Shown in pieces: positions 5,619 through 6,356 of a DNA stretch of 6,356 bases (positions within the stretch are counted from its first letter, which is position 1; each line of letters opens with the position of its first letter). Source of the stretch: Pseudomonadota bacterium (GTDB taxonomy: Bacteria; Desulfobacterota; Anaeroferrophillalia; Anaeroferrophillales; Tharpellaceae). Made by a program: the position numbers and the translations under genes. The stretch is from the NCBI GenBank assembly GCA_015486445.1, contig WFRT01000220.1, forward strand, positions 1 to 6,356, written 5' to 3'. The notes under the pieces were generated by a model. The model was not told where the DNA came from and did no database searches. It saw only the letters and a list, made by a program, of their open reading frames with translations.

Positions 5619-5627
5619 GCGGTTTTT
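5610..5627 (+). terminator. Hairpin with T-run at the rpmE stop codon
   Basis: AACCGC (5610-5615) pairs perfectly with GCGGTT (5619-5624), the three-base loop is exactly the TAG stop of rpmE, and TTT follows (five Ts in a row at 5623-5627). It resembles a short intrinsic terminator and would also hide the thyX Shine-Dalgarno. The short stem and small loop make its strength doubtful. Confidence 0.45.
5617..5622 (+). promoter_or_regulatory. Probable thyX ribosome binding site
   Basis: AGGCGG, one mismatch from AGGAGG, lies eight bases before the TTG at 5631 and overlaps the last two bases of the rpmE stop codon. This supports the TTG start and suggests translational coupling to rpmE. Confidence 0.5.
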
Positions 5628-5630
5628 GTC

Positions 5631-6332
5631 TTGTTTGTCACCCTGTTGACCTCGACCCCGGAGCCGGAGCGGGTGGTGGCGACTGCCGCCCGGCTCTGCT
5701 ATGCCGCGGTTGACTGCAGGGCCCTGGCCGAGCGCTCTTCGACCGAAGACGACCGGCGCATGATCGCCCGGATTTTGACGCTTGGCCACCACGGGGTTTT
5801 GGAACACGCGGTTTTTACCTTCGCCGTCGAAGGTGTTTCCCGGGCCCTGACCCACCAGTTGGTTCGCCACCGGCTGGCATCCTTTGCCCAGCAGAGCCAG
5901 CGTTACGTCAATTTCGACGAGGGGTTCGCCTATGAAACCCCGCCGCAGATCGCCGCCCGCCCCGAACTGAAACAGCATTTCGATGAGGCCATGGCGGCGG
6001 CGGCCCGGGCTTACCGGAAGTTGCGCGAGGCCGGCATTGCCGCCGAGGATGCCCGTTTTGTCCTGCCCAATGCCGCCCATTCCCGGATTATCATTTCGAT
6101 GAATGCCCGCGAACTGCGCCATTTCTTTCGCCTGCGCTGCTGCCGGCGCTCCCAGTGGGAGATCCGGGCCCTGGCCAAGAGCATGCTCGCACAGGTCGCA
6201 GCCCTGGCCCCGGCCCTGTTTCACCAGGCCGGCCCGGGCTGTCTGGCCGGCCCCTGTCCCGAGGGCGAGATGAGCTGCGGCGAAGCTGCCGCTGTGCGTC
6301 GTGAATTTGCCGGCCTCGAAACCGGCTTGTAG
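5631..6332 (+). CDS. thyX: FAD-dependent thymidylate synthase ThyX
   Basis: ThyX methylates dUMP to dTMP using methylene-THF, with NADPH as the usual reductant and FAD as cofactor, and it releases THF rather than dihydrofolate. The 233-residue product has the diagnostic RHRxxS motif within RHRLASFAQQSQRY (79-92). It also has a nucleotide-binding N-terminal part with TPEPERVVATAARLCY (9-24) and LGHHGVLEH (51-59). The dUMP-site segment NARELRHFFRLRCCRRSQWEIR is at 158-179. A C-terminal tail has cysteines 204, 209 and 216 in a PCPEGEMSCG context. The start is TTG: 12 bases separate it from the rpmE stop, the stop is in the same frame, and the protein should begin close to FVTLL as relatives do. 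AGGCGG eight bases upstream supports it. Translation is probably coupled to rpmE. Confidence 0.96.
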   Translation: MFVTLLTSTPEPERVVATAARLCYAAVDCRALAERSSTEDDRRMIARILTLGHHGVLEHAVFTFAVEGVSRALTHQLVRHRLASFAQQSQRYVNFDEGFAYETPPQIAARPELKQHFDEAMAAAARAYRKLREAGIAAEDARFVLPNAAHSRIIISMNARELRHFFRLRCCRRSQWEIRALAKSMLAQVAALAPALFHQAGPGCLAGPCPEGEMSCGEAAAVRREFAGLETGL

Positions 6333-6356
6333 CCTCCCCCCGCCCTGTTTCCCTAG

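Noticed and set aside
6333..6356. Terminator after thyX
   Set aside because: The last 24 bases are C-rich with no inverted repeat or T-run; the window ends too soon to judge.

Overview
The window is GC-rich bacterial chromosome with six protein genes, all of housekeeping type. The organism is most likely a Desulfuromonadales/Geobacter-like member of the former Deltaproteobacteria. This rests on three things: Fhs of the divergent type I associate with sulfate- and metal-reducing Deltaproteobacteria, an HD-domain CCA/poly(A) polymerase, and the gene order rho-rpmE-thyX. The assignment is inference, because no ribosomal RNA or other phylogenetic marker is present.

Layout. Bases 1-629 (minus strand) hold the first 209 codons of formate--tetrahydrofolate ligase (fhs), which runs off the left edge. 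Bases 630-1019 hold no protein gene. Read leftwards they contain a promoter candidate, a strong intrinsic terminator with eight Ts, two further hairpins and the fhs ribosome binding site, which looks like an attenuated leader. Bases 1020-2444 (minus) encode a class II tRNA nucleotidyltransferase/poly(A) polymerase with an HD domain. The divergent intergenic region 2445-2925 has been invaded by a 236-bp non-autonomous element (2601-2836). It has perfect 13-bp terminal inverted repeats and an exact 8-bp target duplication, so it is a MITE, probably mobilised by an IS66-family transposase.

The right half reads on the plus strand. The XTP/dITP pyrophosphatase gene rdgB (2926-3540) is followed by a 540-bp AT-richer gap. 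That gap starts with a near-consensus promoter whose -35 and -10 elements each lie in a perfect palindrome, and it ends with a terminator-like hairpin about 100 bp before rho. Then come rho (4083-5330), its own promoter candidate for ribosomal protein L31 (rpmE, 5421-5618), and thyX (5631-6332). thyX starts with TTG 12 bases after the rpmE stop. A hairpin whose loop is exactly the rpmE stop codon overlaps the probable thyX ribosome binding site.

How the genes fit together. Fhs charges formate onto tetrahydrofolate, and ThyX uses methylene-tetrahydrofolate for dTMP, so both belong to one-carbon metabolism. RdgB cleans the nucleotide pool. The CCA enzyme, Rho and L31 serve tRNA maturation, transcription termination and translation. 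No defence system, prophage, CRISPR array or novel enzyme is visible. The less ordinary content is the MITE and the three non-coding control regions (fhs leader, rho leader, rpmE/thyX junction).
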